Shown: in pieces, positions 26,193-35,064 of the stretch
How the letters are laid out: every line of letters starts with the position of its first letter
How positions within the stretch are numbered: position 1 is the first letter of the stretch
Assembly: GCF_000381885.1 (NCBI RefSeq)
Contig: NZ_KB907209.1
Location: forward strand, 408,478 to 472,477
DNA from: Actinomadura atramentaria DSM 43919
GTDB taxonomy: Bacteria > Actinomycetota > Actinomycetes > Streptosporangiales > Streptosporangiaceae
Length of the DNA stretch: 64,000 nt
Direction: 5' to 3'
The notes under the pieces: generated by a model
Database searches by the model: none
The model's input: the letters and a program-made list of their open reading frames with translations, nothing else
What the model was told of the DNA's origin: nothing
Position numbers and translations under genes: made by a program

Positions 26193-27392
26193 TCAGCGGT
26201 GGGTGGGGACGGGCGCGGCGGCCGGAACCGCCGGACGGACGGCGCGCGGCCGCAGCGACGCGGCGTGCGCGGCGGCGGCCAGCGCCAGCGGCAGCAGCGC
26301 GAGGGCCGGGAGCCACCGGCCGCCCAGCGCGGGCAGCAGTCCGCTGCCCAGCAGGCTGCCGAGGCTCATGCCCAGGTACAGCGCCGACGCGTTCAGCGCG
26401 AGCAGCACGCCGCGCTGCTCGGGCAACAGCTCCACGAGCCGCGCCTGCTGCGGCGCCATGAACAGCGTGTTGAAGACGGCCCAGAAGGCGAACACCGCGA
26501 TCCCGAACGCGGGCAGTGCCGGCCCGCCGCTCAGCGCGAGGAACGCGACCGCGAGCCCGGCCAGCGCGAGCGCGATCGTGCGTCCGCCGCCGAGGCGCGC
26601 GTAGACGCGGGAACCGGCCGCGTTGCCGACCATCCCCAGCAGGCCGAAGACCAGCAGCGTCAGCGAGACCAGGCCGGGACCGGCGTCGAACCGGGCGGCC
26701 AGGTACGCCCCGGCGACGCCGTAGACGGTGAACTGGGCGGTGAGCACCAGCAGCGTCGTCGCGATCATCGGCGCGGCCCCGGGCGTGCGCAGCACCCCGG
26801 CGAACGCCCGCGCGGTCGGGGCGGGCCCGGCGGCGACGGGCGGCAGCAGCACCGCCAGCAGCCCGCCCGCCGCGAGCGTCAGCGCGACGACCGCGCCCAT
26901 CGTCGCCCGCCAGCCGATCGCCGCGCCCGCCGCCGAGGCCAGCGGCACGCCGAGCACGGTCGCGGCCGTCATCCCGCCGAACACGACGGCCAGCGCGCGG
27001 GGCCGCCGCGCCGCCGGGACGATCATCGAGCCGGTGGCCGAGGCGGCGGGCCCGAAGACCGCCGCGCCCAGGCCCGCGACCACCCGCGCGGCGGCCAGCG
27101 CCGCGAACGTGGGGGCCGCCGCGCTCGCGACCCCGCCGACCGCCAGCAGCGCGAGCCCCGCCAGCAGGACCAGGCGGCGGTCGAGACGGCCCAGCGCGAC
27201 GGCCGCGATCGGGGCGGTCAGCGCGAAGACGAGGGAGAAGACGGTGACCAGCGTGCCGACCTCGGCGGCCGAGACGTGCAGGTCGGCGGCGATCGGTCCG
27301 CTGAGGCCGACGCCCGCGAGCGAGGCGGTGCCGAGCGCGAAGTAGCCGAGGGCCAGGGACAGGAGCGCGGGGGTCGAGGAACGGGTCCGCAT
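26193..27392 (-). CDS. MFS exporter, DHA1 (12-TM)
   Basis: Membrane protein of 399 residues with about 12 hydrophobic segments. Motif A appears as LGRLDRRLVLLAGLA and the motif C region as FGGMTAATVLGVPLASAAG, as in arabinose/chloramphenicol-type DHA1 exporters. It starts with an ATG in a divergent promoter region that carries two TetR operators and a strong TTGACA -35, so it should be repressed by the divergent regulator at 27471 and induced by its ligand. Confidence 0.88.
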   Translation of the reverse strand: MRTRSSTPALLSLALGYFALGTASLAGVGLSGPIAADLHVSAAEVGTLVTVFSLVFALTAPIAAVALGRLDRRLVLLAGLALLAVGGVASAAAPTFAALAAARVVAGLGAAVFGPAASATGSMIVPAARRPRALAVVFGGMTAATVLGVPLASAAGAAIGWRATMGAVVALTLAAGGLLAVLLPPVAAGPAPTARAFAGVLRTPGAAPMIATTLLVLTAQFTVYGVAGAYLAARFDAGPGLVSLTLLVFGLLGMVGNAAGSRVYARLGGGRTIALALAGLAVAFLALSGGPALPAFGIAVFAFWAVFNTLFMAPQQARLVELLPEQRGVLLALNASALYLGMSLGSLLGSGLLPALGGRWLPALALLPLALAAAAHAASLRPRAVRPAVPAAAPVPTHR

Positions 27393-27407
27393 GACGCCCT
27401 TCTTTCA

Positions 27408-27451
27408 ATACGAGACGTTGCGTATGAGATTAAATACGGACCGGTGCGTAT
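27408..27451. promoter_or_regulatory. Two tandem TetR operators in the MFS/tetR divergent promoter
   Basis: Two sites with identical geometry ATACG-N8-CGTAT lie at 27408-27425 and 27434-27451, 26 bp apart. On the minus strand TTGACA (27456-27451) and TTAATC (27433-27428) form a promoter with a 17-bp spacer that is filled by site 2; site 1 covers the start region. On the plus strand TAGGCT (27458-27463) seven bases before the tetR ATG suggests a leaderless tetR transcript. Confidence 0.8.
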
Positions 27452-27470
27452 GTCAACTAGGCTGTGCGCC

Positions 27471-28034
27471 ATGACCGGACGACCCCGCGACCCCGCCGTC
27501 GACGAAGCCATCCGCCGCGCCGCCCTCGACCTGATCACCGAGCAGGGCTACCGGGGGATGAGCATGGAGGGCATCGCCGCCCGCAGCGGCGTCTCCAAGC
27601 AGGCGATCTACCGCCGCTACCCGGGCAAGGGCGAGGTGGTCCTGGACGTCCTCGCCGCCTACGCGCGCACCCGGCTGCCCACGCCCGACACCGGTGACCT
27701 GCGCGAAGACCTCCTGGCCCTGCTGGAGGCCACGTTCGCCGCCCAGCGCGGCGTGCCCGGCGCGCTCAACCAGGCGATCGCCGCCGAGGCGCTGCAGGAC
27801 CCGGCGTTCGCCCGCCGGATGGGCGGCGAGCTGATCGAGGCGCGCCGCGACGCCGTCCGCCAGATCCTCGGCCGCGCGCGCGAGCGGGGCGAGATCACCC
27901 ATCCCGACGACGACCTGCTCATCGACCTGGTGCGCGGCCCGATGTGGTACGCGCTGATGTTCGACCCGGCCAAGCTCACCGACGCCTACGCCGCCGCCCT
28001 CACCGACGCCGTCATCGCGGTCGCCAAGGGCTAG
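27471..28034 (+). CDS. TetR/AcrR-family repressor of the divergent MFS-SDR operon
   Basis: Protein of 187 residues. The N-terminal helix-turn-helix (MSMEGIAARSGVSKQAIYRRYPGKGEVV) is canonical; the C-terminal ligand domain is of the TetR_C_33/AefR-like type. I chose ATG 27471 over the in-frame ATG 27450 because the latter lies inside operator site 2 and a -10 box sits seven bases before 27471. Autoregulation is likely. The inducer is unknown. Confidence 0.9.
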   Translation: MTGRPRDPAVDEAIRRAALDLITEQGYRGMSMEGIAARSGVSKQAIYRRYPGKGEVVLDVLAAYARTRLPTPDTGDLREDLLALLEATFAAQRGVPGALNQAIAAEALQDPAFARRMGGELIEARRDAVRQILGRARERGEITHPDDDLLIDLVRGPMWYALMFDPAKLTDAYAAALTDAVIAVAKG

Positions 28035-28045
28035 GCAGTGTTTCG

Positions 28046-28095
28046 AAGTCCCGGCCCACGGCCCTCGCCTGGCGGCTCGGACCTCACCGGGACTT
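28046..28095. terminator. Long-loop hairpin containing the 16-mer repeat
   Basis: Arms AAGTCCCGG (28046-28054) and CCGGGACTT (28087-28095) are perfect. The 32-nt loop contains CTCGCCTGGCGGCTCG (28064-28079), also found at 15157-15172. Position after the tetR stop suits a terminator; the shared sequence suggests a dispersed element. Confidence 0.5.
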
Positions 28096-28166
28096 TGCGA
28101 GCGCGGCGTCGCTTCACCGCCCAGGTAACGCACTCGTGCCGTGGCTGAGGCACGTTGAGACCCGCT

Positions 28167-28889
28167 CTAGGCGTCGCGGGCGTGTAGGAGCAGGCCGCCG
28201 GTCAGCAGGGCTGCGGCGGCCCAGCCGGCGGTCACGGCGAGGCCGGCCCACGGGTTCATGGGCGGGTCGGTCGTGGACTGGACGGCGAGTCCGGCCGTCA
28301 TGGGAGCGATGTGCTGGAGGAGGTGCTGCCAGTGCGGGTCGCCGATCGTCTGGGAGACGATGGGGACGATGTAGAGCAGCGCGAGGACGATCCCGATGCC
28401 GGTCGCCGAGTCGCGCACGGCGGTCGCGACGCCGAGGCCGAGCAGGGCGATCAGGACCAGATAGAGGACCGTCCCGGCGGACGCGCGCAGCGTCGGCCCG
28501 TCGGCCAAGGACGCGGGGTCGGGCAGGTTGAACCGTCCGGCGACCAGCGACCCGAGGACGGCGGCCGTCCCGGCGACGGCCACGAGACCGCTGAGCGTCA
28601 CGGCCTTGGCCGTGAGCACGACGGCCCGCCGCGGCACCGCCGTCAGCGTCGTGCGGACCGTGCCCGAGCCGTACTCGCCGCCGATGAGCAGCACGGCCAG
28701 GACGGCGACCGGCGCCTGGCCGACATCGGCCCCGACGAGCGCGACCTTGGTCGGGTCGCCCGGGTCGGTCACCACGGAGGTCGCGACGGCGCCGAACGCC
28801 ACGGTCGCCGCGACGGTCCCGAGCAGCAGCCACAGCGGCCCGGCGACGGTCCGGATCTTCGTCCATTCCGCGTGCAGCGCCAGTCTCAC
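28167..28889 (-). CDS. ABC-2 type transporter permease
   Basis: Membrane protein of 240 residues with about six hydrophobic segments and the ABC-2 opening HAEWTKIRTVAGPLW. A conserved GGEYGSGTVRTTLTAVPRR coupling helix region is present. The GTG start overlaps the stop of the upstream permease (GTGA). With the genes at 28886 and 30325 it forms one exporter, probably for an antibiotic, lantibiotic-like peptide or lipid, given the divergent two-component system. Confidence 0.88.
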   Translation of the reverse strand: MRLALHAEWTKIRTVAGPLWLLLGTVAATVAFGAVATSVVTDPGDPTKVALVGADVGQAPVAVLAVLLIGGEYGSGTVRTTLTAVPRRAVVLTAKAVTLSGLVAVAGTAAVLGSLVAGRFNLPDPASLADGPTLRASAGTVLYLVLIALLGLGVATAVRDSATGIGIVLALLYIVPIVSQTIGDPHWQHLLQHIAPMTAGLAVQSTTDPPMNPWAGLAVTAGWAAAALLTGGLLLHARDA

Positions 28890-30328
28890 GCGTCCCTCCT
28901 GTTGAGAAGGACGGCGGCCAGGACCAGACTCACCACGGCGTAACCGGCCAGGACGGCGAGCCCGGCCCACGGCGCGAGCGGATAGTAGCCGTAGTACGGC
29001 GTGTAGTTGCTCGCGACCTGGTCGTACGGCACGAGCGTCTGCTGGACGGCGAACGCCGCCCCCGGCGTCACCGTCGCCACCCCCTTCGACACGCCCGCGG
29101 GCATGAACGGAACGGCGATCAGCGCGTAGGGCAGCACGATCGCCGCGATGACGGCGGTCACCGCCGCCGCGCTGTTCCGGAGGATGGCGCCGACCGCGAG
29201 CGCCAGGACCGACGCGGTCGCGAGCAGCGCCGCAGTGCCGAGTGCCACCCGCAACTCCGTCGAGGACGACACGGGGAACATGTAGACGCCGTGGTCCCGG
29301 GCGAGCCGCTCCCCGAGCGGCGCGGCGACGGCCGTCCCCGCCAGTCCGGCGGCGAACGTGACGACCCACAGCACGACCGCCTTGGCCACCAGCATCCGGC
29401 CGCGCCCCGGGCTCGCGGCCAGCGTCAGGCGGATCATCCTGTGCCGGTATTCCGCGGTGACGAACAGTGCGCCGACGACGATCACCGCGATCAGCGCGGC
29501 GAACGTCCCGGTGAGGATGTCCCGGAGGTGGCCGCCGGTCGGCAGGCTGTCGCCGACGGCGGGCGCGATGTCGCCCGCGCCGGTCACCGTGAGCCGGGCG
29601 TCGGTTCCCGTGTACGAACCCGAGGTGTTGTCCGGGTAACCGGCGAAGCTGGGGGATTCGGCTCCGACCTGCTCGCCCGTCCAGTCACCGGTCCCGTGGC
29701 CGCGGAGATCCTCGAAGACGGCCGTGGACACGCTGCCCGCCGTGCCCCCGCCGTCCACGACGGGCGGCGACGCGACGAACAGCCCGATCTGCGCCGTCGC
29801 CCCGAGCCCGCGCACCCGCGCGGTGCCCACCTTCGTCCACGTCGAGCCATCGGCGGACGCGTAGCCGGTGACCGTGTCGCCCGCGCGGTCCAGCCGCAGC
29901 CGACGAACCGGACCGCGCGGACCGGCCGTGTCGTGGACGAAACCGTCCTGCATCCGCACGCCATGCCCACCGGTGACCATGACCGCCGCATAGGGCGATC
30001 CCTGGCGCGTGCTCTGCTTGATGATCAACCCGGCCTTCGCCCACGGAACGACGCCGGGACCTTCCGGGACGCGGCTGTCGAGCGCCGAGACGGAAACGGA
30101 GACGCTGCCGTTCCCGGCGAGCGGCCGATGGACGAAGTAGAAGCTGTCGGTGACCGGCTCCCCGCCGGGCCCGACCGGGACCGGCGGCGCGCCCTTCTGG
30201 TCGCTGCTGGCCCCCGTGAGCAGGGCGAACAGCACGATCATCAGCGCCGCCGCCACCGTGCCGACCATCCAGCCCCGGACCGTCCGGAATTTGGTCCACT
30301 CCGCGCGCAGCGACTGGAGCGGGGTCAT
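28886..30328 (-). CDS. ABC-2 permease with large extracellular concanavalin-like insertion
   Basis: Protein of 480 residues. TM1 is at about 19-40 and the remaining hydrophobic segments begin near 272. Between them, residues about 41-268 form a predicted extracellular domain with a beta-sandwich pattern like DUF1349/laminin-G or lectin folds (AKAGLIIKQSTRQGSPYAAVMVTGG ... LRLDRAGDTVTGYASADGSTW ... IGLFVASP). Ordinary ABC-2 permeases, including the partner at 28167, lack it. It may bind an extracellular ligand or cell-wall glycan and pass the signal to transport or to the divergent sensor kinase. ATG overlaps the ATPase stop. Confidence 0.85.
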   Translation of the reverse strand: MTPLQSLRAEWTKFRTVRGWMVGTVAAALMIVLFALLTGASSDQKGAPPVPVGPGGEPVTDSFYFVHRPLAGNGSVSVSVSALDSRVPEGPGVVPWAKAGLIIKQSTRQGSPYAAVMVTGGHGVRMQDGFVHDTAGPRGPVRRLRLDRAGDTVTGYASADGSTWTKVGTARVRGLGATAQIGLFVASPPVVDGGGTAGSVSTAVFEDLRGHGTGDWTGEQVGAESPSFAGYPDNTSGSYTGTDARLTVTGAGDIAPAVGDSLPTGGHLRDILTGTFAALIAVIVVGALFVTAEYRHRMIRLTLAASPGRGRMLVAKAVVLWVVTFAAGLAGTAVAAPLGERLARDHGVYMFPVSSSTELRVALGTAALLATASVLALAVGAILRNSAAAVTAVIAAIVLPYALIAVPFMPAGVSKGVATVTPGAAFAVQQTLVPYDQVASNYTPYYGYYPLAPWAGLAVLAGYAVVSLVLAAVLLNRRDA

Positions 30329-31275
30329 CGCGGTGCCCCCGGCGTCGCGGCGTGGAACTCGACGGCCTCGCGCGTCAGCTCCAGGTAGACGTCCTCAAGC
30401 GTCGCGCGGTGCGCCGACACCTCCGAGAACGGCACCGCGCCCGCGTTGAGCAGCGCCACGATCCGGTTCGCGGGCAGACCGGAGACGGTGACGGTGTCGC
30501 GGCCGGTGGCCGCCACGGTCGCGCCCGCGCGGATGAGCACGCTCGTCGCGTCCGCCCCGGCCGTGGTCCGCAGGACGACCCGGTCCCGGGAGGCGGCCGC
30601 GATCAGGTCGGCCATCGCGGCGTCGGCGATGGCTCGGCCGTGCCCGGCCACGACGAGATGGTCGGCCGTGTCCTGCATCTCGCTCATCAGGTGGCTGGAG
30701 ACCAGCACGGCGCGGCCCTGCGTGGCGAGCGACCGCAGGAAGCCGCGCAGCCAGATGATGCCGTCCGGGTCCATGCCGTTGAACGGCTCGTCGAGCATGA
30801 CGATCGGCGGATCGCCCAGCAGCGCGGCGGCGATCCCGAGCCGCTGCCGCATGCCGAGCGAGTAGCCACCGGCCTTGCGCCGCGCCGCCGTGGCCAGGCC
30901 GACCTGCTCGATCACCTGATCCACCCGCCGCGCGTCCAGGCCCTGCGAGTGCGCCAGCCAGAGCAGGTGGCCGCGCCCGCTGCGGCCGGGATGCAGCGCC
31001 GACGCGTCCAGCAGCGCGCCGACGTGCGTCAGCGGACGCCGGAGGCGGCGGTACGGGCGGCCGTTGATCAGCGCGGAACCCTCCTCGACGGCGTCCAGGC
31101 CGAGGATGACCCGCATCGTCGTGGATTTTCCCGCGCCGTTCGGACCCAGGAAGCCGGTCACCACGCCCGGACGGACGGTGAAGGACATGCCGTCGAGCGC
31201 CGGCGCCGCCCGGTACCGCTTGCGCAGCCCCGCGACGACGATCCCCGGCGCGTTCGCGGTTTGAAGTGGACTCAT
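30325..31275 (-). CDS. ABC transporter ATP-binding protein (ABC-2/BcrA-like)
   Basis: ATPase of 316 residues: Walker A GPNGAGKST (44-52), variant signature YSLGMRQR, Walker B IVMLDEPFNGMD and switch SSHLMSEMQ. A C-terminal extension of about 85 residues after the NBD is typical of BcrA/DrrA-type ATPases. TACAAC seven bases before the ATG could be a -10 box, giving a leaderless first gene. It is divergent from the response regulator at 31416, the usual layout for drug- or peptide-responsive exporters. Confidence 0.92.
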   Translation of the reverse strand: MSPLQTANAPGIVVAGLRKRYRAAPALDGMSFTVRPGVVTGFLGPNGAGKSTTMRVILGLDAVEEGSALINGRPYRRLRRPLTHVGALLDASALHPGRSGRGHLLWLAHSQGLDARRVDQVIEQVGLATAARRKAGGYSLGMRQRLGIAAALLGDPPIVMLDEPFNGMDPDGIIWLRGFLRSLATQGRAVLVSSHLMSEMQDTADHLVVAGHGRAIADAAMADLIAAASRDRVVLRTTAGADATSVLIRAGATVAATGRDTVTVSGLPANRIVALLNAGAVPFSEVSAHRATLEDVYLELTREAVEFHAATPGAPR

Positions 31276-31415
31276 GCCGACGGTTGTACGCGGCGCCCGG
31301 TCGCAGCCCCGTCGCGTCGGCCGCGACCCGGCTGGAACCCGGCGTCTGGCATCGTCGGACGCATGGCACCTCGAACCGGCGGCCCCGCCCGCGCGACGAC
31401 CGGCGGTGCGCGGCG

Positions 31416-32078
31416 GTGAGGGTCCTCGTCGTCGAGGACTTCGAGATCCTCGCCCGCTCGATCGGCACCGGGCTGCGCCGCGAGGGCATGGCCGTGGACG
31501 TCGTCCTGGACGGGACCGCCGCACTCGACCGCCTGGCCGCCACCCGCTACGAGCTGGTGATCCTCGACCGCGACCTGCCCGGCGTCCACGGGGACGAGAT
31601 CTGCCGGCGGCTCGTCCGCGAACGCTCCGGGACGCGCATCCTGATGCTCACCGCGTCCGGCACGGTCGAGGACCGCATCGACGGGCTCGGCCTCGGCGCC
31701 GACGACTACCTGCCCAAGCCGTTCGCGTTCGCCGAACTCGTCGCGCGCGCCCGCGCGCTGGGCCGCCGTGCCGCGCCGCCGCTGCCGCCCGTCCTGGAGT
31801 GGGCGGACATCACGCTCGATCCGGCTCGCCGCACCGCGTTCCGGGCCGGTCGGCGTCTCGAGCTGAGCCCGAAGGAGTTCGCGCTGCTGGAATGCCTGCT
31901 CGCCGTGCCGGGCCTGGTCATGTCCGCCGAGGAACTGCTCGAACGCGTGTGGGACGAGGCCGCCGATCCGTTCAGCAGCGCCGTCAAGCACACCGTCCAC
32001 CGGTTGCGGGCCAAGCTCGGCGACCCGCCGGTGATCGAGACCGTCCGCGAGGGCGGCTACCGCATCGGATCGTCATGA
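31416..32078 (+). CDS. OmpR/PhoB-type response regulator
   Basis: Regulator of 220 residues: receiver domain (phospho-acceptor D51 in VILDRDLPG, acidic pair ED at 7-8, Lys in LPKPFAF) and a winged-helix DNA-binding domain (ELSPKEFALLECL ... VKHTVHRLRAKLG ... VREGGYRIG). The GTG start matches the normal receiver N-terminus (VRVLVVED). Its stop overlaps the kinase start. The divergent ABC-2 operon is its likely target. Confidence 0.93.
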   Translation: MRVLVVEDFEILARSIGTGLRREGMAVDVVLDGTAALDRLAATRYELVILDRDLPGVHGDEICRRLVRERSGTRILMLTASGTVEDRIDGLGLGADDYLPKPFAFAELVARARALGRRAAPPLPPVLEWADITLDPARRTAFRAGRRLELSPKEFALLECLLAVPGLVMSAEELLERVWDEAADPFSSAVKHTVHRLRAKLGDPPVIETVREGGYRIGSS

Positions 32079-33145
32079 CCGCGAACAGGCCGCTGCGGAC
32101 GCGGCTCGCGCTCGCCTACGCCGCGGGCGTCTACGCGGCCGGGGTGTTCGTGCTGCTGGTCGTGGACATTCCGCTCGCCGCCGTCCAGTCGACGACGCCC
32201 GTGGGCGAGCCCTCGCCCGCGACCACGGGGCACGGGATCGGCCTGCCGCGACTCCTGGCGGGGTCCGCCGTCGCTCTGGTCGTCCTGGTTCCCGTCGCGC
32301 TGGCGCTCGGCTGGTTCATCGCGGGCCGGTTCCTGTATCCGCTGCGCACGATCACAGCCACGGCCAAGACGATTTCGGCGGGAGACCTCCACCGCCGCCT
32401 CGGCCTCGGCGAACCCACCGACGAGCTGACGGAACTCGGCCAGACTCTTGACGACCTGTTCGCCCGCCTCCAGGCGTCCTTCGACGCGCAGCGCCATTTC
32501 GTCGCCAACGCGTCCCACGAGTTGCGGACTCCGCTCGCCGGGCTGCGCACCCTCCTGGAAGTCGCCCTCGCGGACCCCGGCGCCGACGCCGACACCCTGC
32601 GCGCGGCCTGCCGGGAAGCCCTGGCCCTCGGCGAACACCAGGAAAGACTCGTACAGGCCCTGCTAACGCTGGCCACGAGCGAACAGGGAATCACCCGCCG
32701 CGAACCCGTCGACCTCGCGCAAGCCGTCGAGAAGGCGCTCGCCTCCCGCCGCGACCAGACAGCGGAACGGGGCATCGACCTGGTGAAACGCCTGACGCCC
32801 GCGGTGACGACCGGCGACCCGAGACTGATCGAGAGCCTGACCGCCAACCTCATCGACAACGCCGTCCGCCACAACCGCCCAGGCGGACACGTGGAGATCA
32901 CCACTCGGACCATCGGCGCACAGGCGGCCCTCACGGTCGCCAACACCGGCCCGGTCATCCCCGCCGACCAGGTCGAGCGCCTCTTCCAACCGTTCCAACG
33001 ACTGGCACCCGAACGCCACGGCAACGGTTACGGTCTCGGCCTGGCCATCGTCAACGCCGTCACCCGGGCCCACCACGCGACCCTCACCGCCGACGCACGC
33101 CACGAAGGCGGCCTGCGCATCGACGTACGGTTCGGCGACCGGTAA
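32075..33145 (+). CDS. Sensor histidine kinase
   Basis: Protein of 356 residues with two membrane helices (about 10-30 and 58-84) and a short extracellular loop of about 28 residues. HAMP (FLYPLRTITATAKTISAGDLHRRL), the H-box ASHELRTPL (His 148), the N-box NLIDNAVRHN and the G-box GYGLGLAIV follow. The tiny sensor loop resembles intramembrane-sensing kinases that watch an ABC exporter, consistent with the divergent ABC-2 genes, one of which carries a large extracellular domain. Confidence 0.93.
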   Translation: MTANRPLRTRLALAYAAGVYAAGVFVLLVVDIPLAAVQSTTPVGEPSPATTGHGIGLPRLLAGSAVALVVLVPVALALGWFIAGRFLYPLRTITATAKTISAGDLHRRLGLGEPTDELTELGQTLDDLFARLQASFDAQRHFVANASHELRTPLAGLRTLLEVALADPGADADTLRAACREALALGEHQERLVQALLTLATSEQGITRREPVDLAQAVEKALASRRDQTAERGIDLVKRLTPAVTTGDPRLIESLTANLIDNAVRHNRPGGHVEITTRTIGAQAALTVANTGPVIPADQVERLFQPFQRLAPERHGNGYGLGLAIVNAVTRAHHATLTADARHEGGLRIDVRFGDR

Positions 33146-33152
33146 AAGAAAT

Positions 33153-33168
33153 GGGGCCGAGAGGCCCC
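33153..33168. terminator. Terminator hairpin GGGGCC-GAGA-GGCCCC
   Basis: A perfect 6-bp stem lies eight bases after the kinase stop and just beyond the 3' end of the minus-strand tRNA-Lys, so it may serve both strands. Confidence 0.65.
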
Positions 33169-33183
33169 GATTCACACAGCGGG

Positions 33184-33256
33184 TGCGCCGTCAGGGACTT
33201 GAACCCCGAACCCGCGGATTAAGAGTCCGCTGCTCTGCCAATTGAGCTAACGGCGC
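33184..33256 (-). tRNA. tRNA-Lys (anticodon CUU)
   Basis: A 73-nt cloverleaf on the minus strand: acceptor GCGCCGT/ACGGCGC with discriminator A, D arm GCTC..GAGC, anticodon stem GCGGA/TCCGC with loop CTCTTAA (CUU), T arm with GTTCAAGTC. CCA is not encoded. Confidence 0.95.
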
Positions 33257-33324
33257 TTGTCGTCCGGTGTGTCCCGGCGACAGGTAGAAGACTAGCAGCG
33301 GCTGCGGCGTGCGCGCGAATCGGT

Positions 33325-33912
33325 TTACGGGCGGCGGTCCGGGGCGGCGACGACGCTCATCATGCCGCGCCACAGCGCGATGGCCGTCGCGCGGGAGCCC
33401 ACGCCCAGCTTGGAGTAGATCCGGTTCACGTGGTTCTTCACCGTCTTCTCGCTGAGGAAGAGCTGCCGGGCGATCTCGCCGTTGGAGCGGCCGGTGGCGA
33501 TGAGGTCCATGACCTCGGCCTCGCGGGCGGACAGGCCGAGGCTCGTGCGGGACGCGTCGCGGACGCCGCGCACCAGGTCCGCGACGGTGAACGTCCGCGG
33601 GTCGAGGCGGCCGACCGCCCCGGCGCGCAGCGCCGCCTCCGCGGCTGCGTCGTCGTCCGGGCCGGCGAGGGCGAAGACGCGCGCGGCGCGGCTGAGGGCG
33701 GCGGTGTGCCCGGCGCGGACGGCGGCGGCGTCGAGCAGCACGACGTCGGGACGTATCCGGTCGGCGAGTTCGACGGCCTCCGCGCCGGTCGCGACCTCGG
33801 CGGCGACCGTCAGCTCGCCGCCGGATTTCAGCAGCGAAACGACGTCGGAACGGACCTGCGGATCGCCGTCCACCACCAGAACGCGCAGTGGGGCCGTCTC
33901 GTCAACGTTCAT
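33325..33912 (-). CDS. NarL/LuxR-family response regulator
   Basis: Protein of 195 residues: a receiver-like domain ([13 protein letters not shown], Asp in DVVLLDAAA) and a C-terminal LuxR helix-turn-helix ([45 protein letters not shown]). The usual second acidic residue of the pocket is shifted (DGD instead of DD), and the conserved Lys is not obvious, so phosphorylation may be weak or absent. No cognate kinase is adjacent. GGAGG precedes the ATG. Confidence 0.88.
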   Translation of the reverse strand: MNVDETAPLRVLVVDGDPQVRSDVVSLLKSGGELTVAAEVATGAEAVELADRIRPDVVLLDAAAVRAGHTAALSRAARVFALAGPDDDAAAEAALRAGAVGRLDPRTFTVADLVRGVRDASRTSLGLSAREAEVMDLIATGRSNGEIARQLFLSEKTVKNHVNRIYSKLGVGSRATAIALWRGMMSVVAAPDRRP

Positions 33913-34002
33913 CCCGCCTCCGGCGGTCGCCCTTGGCTCGTCAGGGCGGCAGCATAACCCCCAGCCGCGCGGCGGTCGACGGTCCGGAGCGGCGGGACGG
34001 CG

Positions 34003-34968
34003 TCAGGACGGCGTCAGCGACCGCAGCGGACCGGCGAGTTCGCGGGCGAAGAAGTCGAAGAACGCGTCCGCGTCCTCCCCGGCGTTCATGAGCGCGAGGT
34101 GGTCGAACCCGGCGTCGACGAAGCCCTGCGCGACCTCCAGGTGCCGGGCCGGGTCGGGCCCGCAGCCGAACGCCTCGCGGATGTCGGACTCGGTGACGGT
34201 CGCCGTCGCGGCATCGAAGTTGACGGGATTGGGCAGTTCCGCCATCACCTTCCACCCGGTGACGCCGAACCGCATCCGCCGGTGCGCGGCGGCGACGGCG
34301 GACTCCTCGTCGGGCGCGTAGGACAGCGGGATCTCGGTGAAGCGCGGCCCGGCGCCGCCCTCGTCGCGGTACGCGGCGACGACGGACGGGTCCGCGACCG
34401 TGTTGAACAGCCCGTCCCCGAGTTCGGCGGCGAGCCGCGCCGCGCGGGGGCCGCCCGCGGCGACGACGATCGGCGGCGGCTCGTCCGGCAGGTCGAACAC
34501 GCGCGCGTCCTCCAGGTCGAGGTACTTGCCCTCGAACGACTGGTACCCGCCCGACCACAGTCTCCGGATGATCTGCAGCGCCTCGCTCAGCATCTCCTGC
34601 CGGACCTTCGCGGACGGCCACGGCATCCCCACGACGTGCTCGTTCAGCCGCTCCCCGGACCCGACGCCGAGGACGAACCGGCCCTCCGACAGGATCGCCG
34701 TGGTCGCCGCCGCCTGCGCGATGATCGCCGGGTGGTAGCGGACGCTCGGGCACGTCACGCCCGTCGCGAGCGTGATCCGCTCGGTGCGCGCGGCGGCCGC
34801 GGCGAGCATCGACCACGCGAACCCCGAGTGCCCGTGCTCGGGCAGCCAGGGGTGGTAGTGGTCGCTGACCTCGACGAAGTCGAACCCGGCGCGCTCGGCC
34901 TCGACGGCCTGGCGGACGATCTCGCGCGGCTCGAAGCCCTCGGCGAACAGCTTGAATCCGATCTGCAT
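34003..34968 (-). CDS. F420-dependent luciferase-like oxidoreductase (G6PDH-like family)
   Basis: LLM-class enzyme of 321 residues. The N-terminus (IGFKLFAEGFEPREIVRQAVEAERAGFDFVEVSDHYHPWLPEHGHSGFAWSML region) and VLGVGSGERLNEHVVG match the F420-dependent glucose-6-phosphate-dehydrogenase-related subfamily. The SDHYHPW segment supplies the conserved His. It is a single gene; the substrate is not known. Its presence implies F420 biosynthesis in the host, common in this group of actinomycetes. Confidence 0.85.
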   Translation of the reverse strand: MQIGFKLFAEGFEPREIVRQAVEAERAGFDFVEVSDHYHPWLPEHGHSGFAWSMLAAAAARTERITLATGVTCPSVRYHPAIIAQAAATTAILSEGRFVLGVGSGERLNEHVVGMPWPSAKVRQEMLSEALQIIRRLWSGGYQSFEGKYLDLEDARVFDLPDEPPPIVVAAGGPRAARLAAELGDGLFNTVADPSVVAAYRDEGGAGPRFTEIPLSYAPDEESAVAAAHRRMRFGVTGWKVMAELPNPVNFDAATATVTESDIREAFGCGPDPARHLEVAQGFVDAGFDHLALMNAGEDADAFFDFFARELAGPLRSLTPS

Positions 34969-35064
34969 GACGATCCCCCTTCCGGCGGCCCCCTGCCCGC
35001 CGCGGGCCGGGCCAAGCGCCGTCTGCTAAACCGGGAGGCCGGAGAGCGACCGAGGAGGAAGCGG

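Noticed and set aside
34003..34968. Luciferase-like gene as SsuD alkanesulfonate monooxygenase
   Set aside because: Its N-terminus and conserved blocks fit the F420/G6PDH-like subgroup, and it is far from both import operons.
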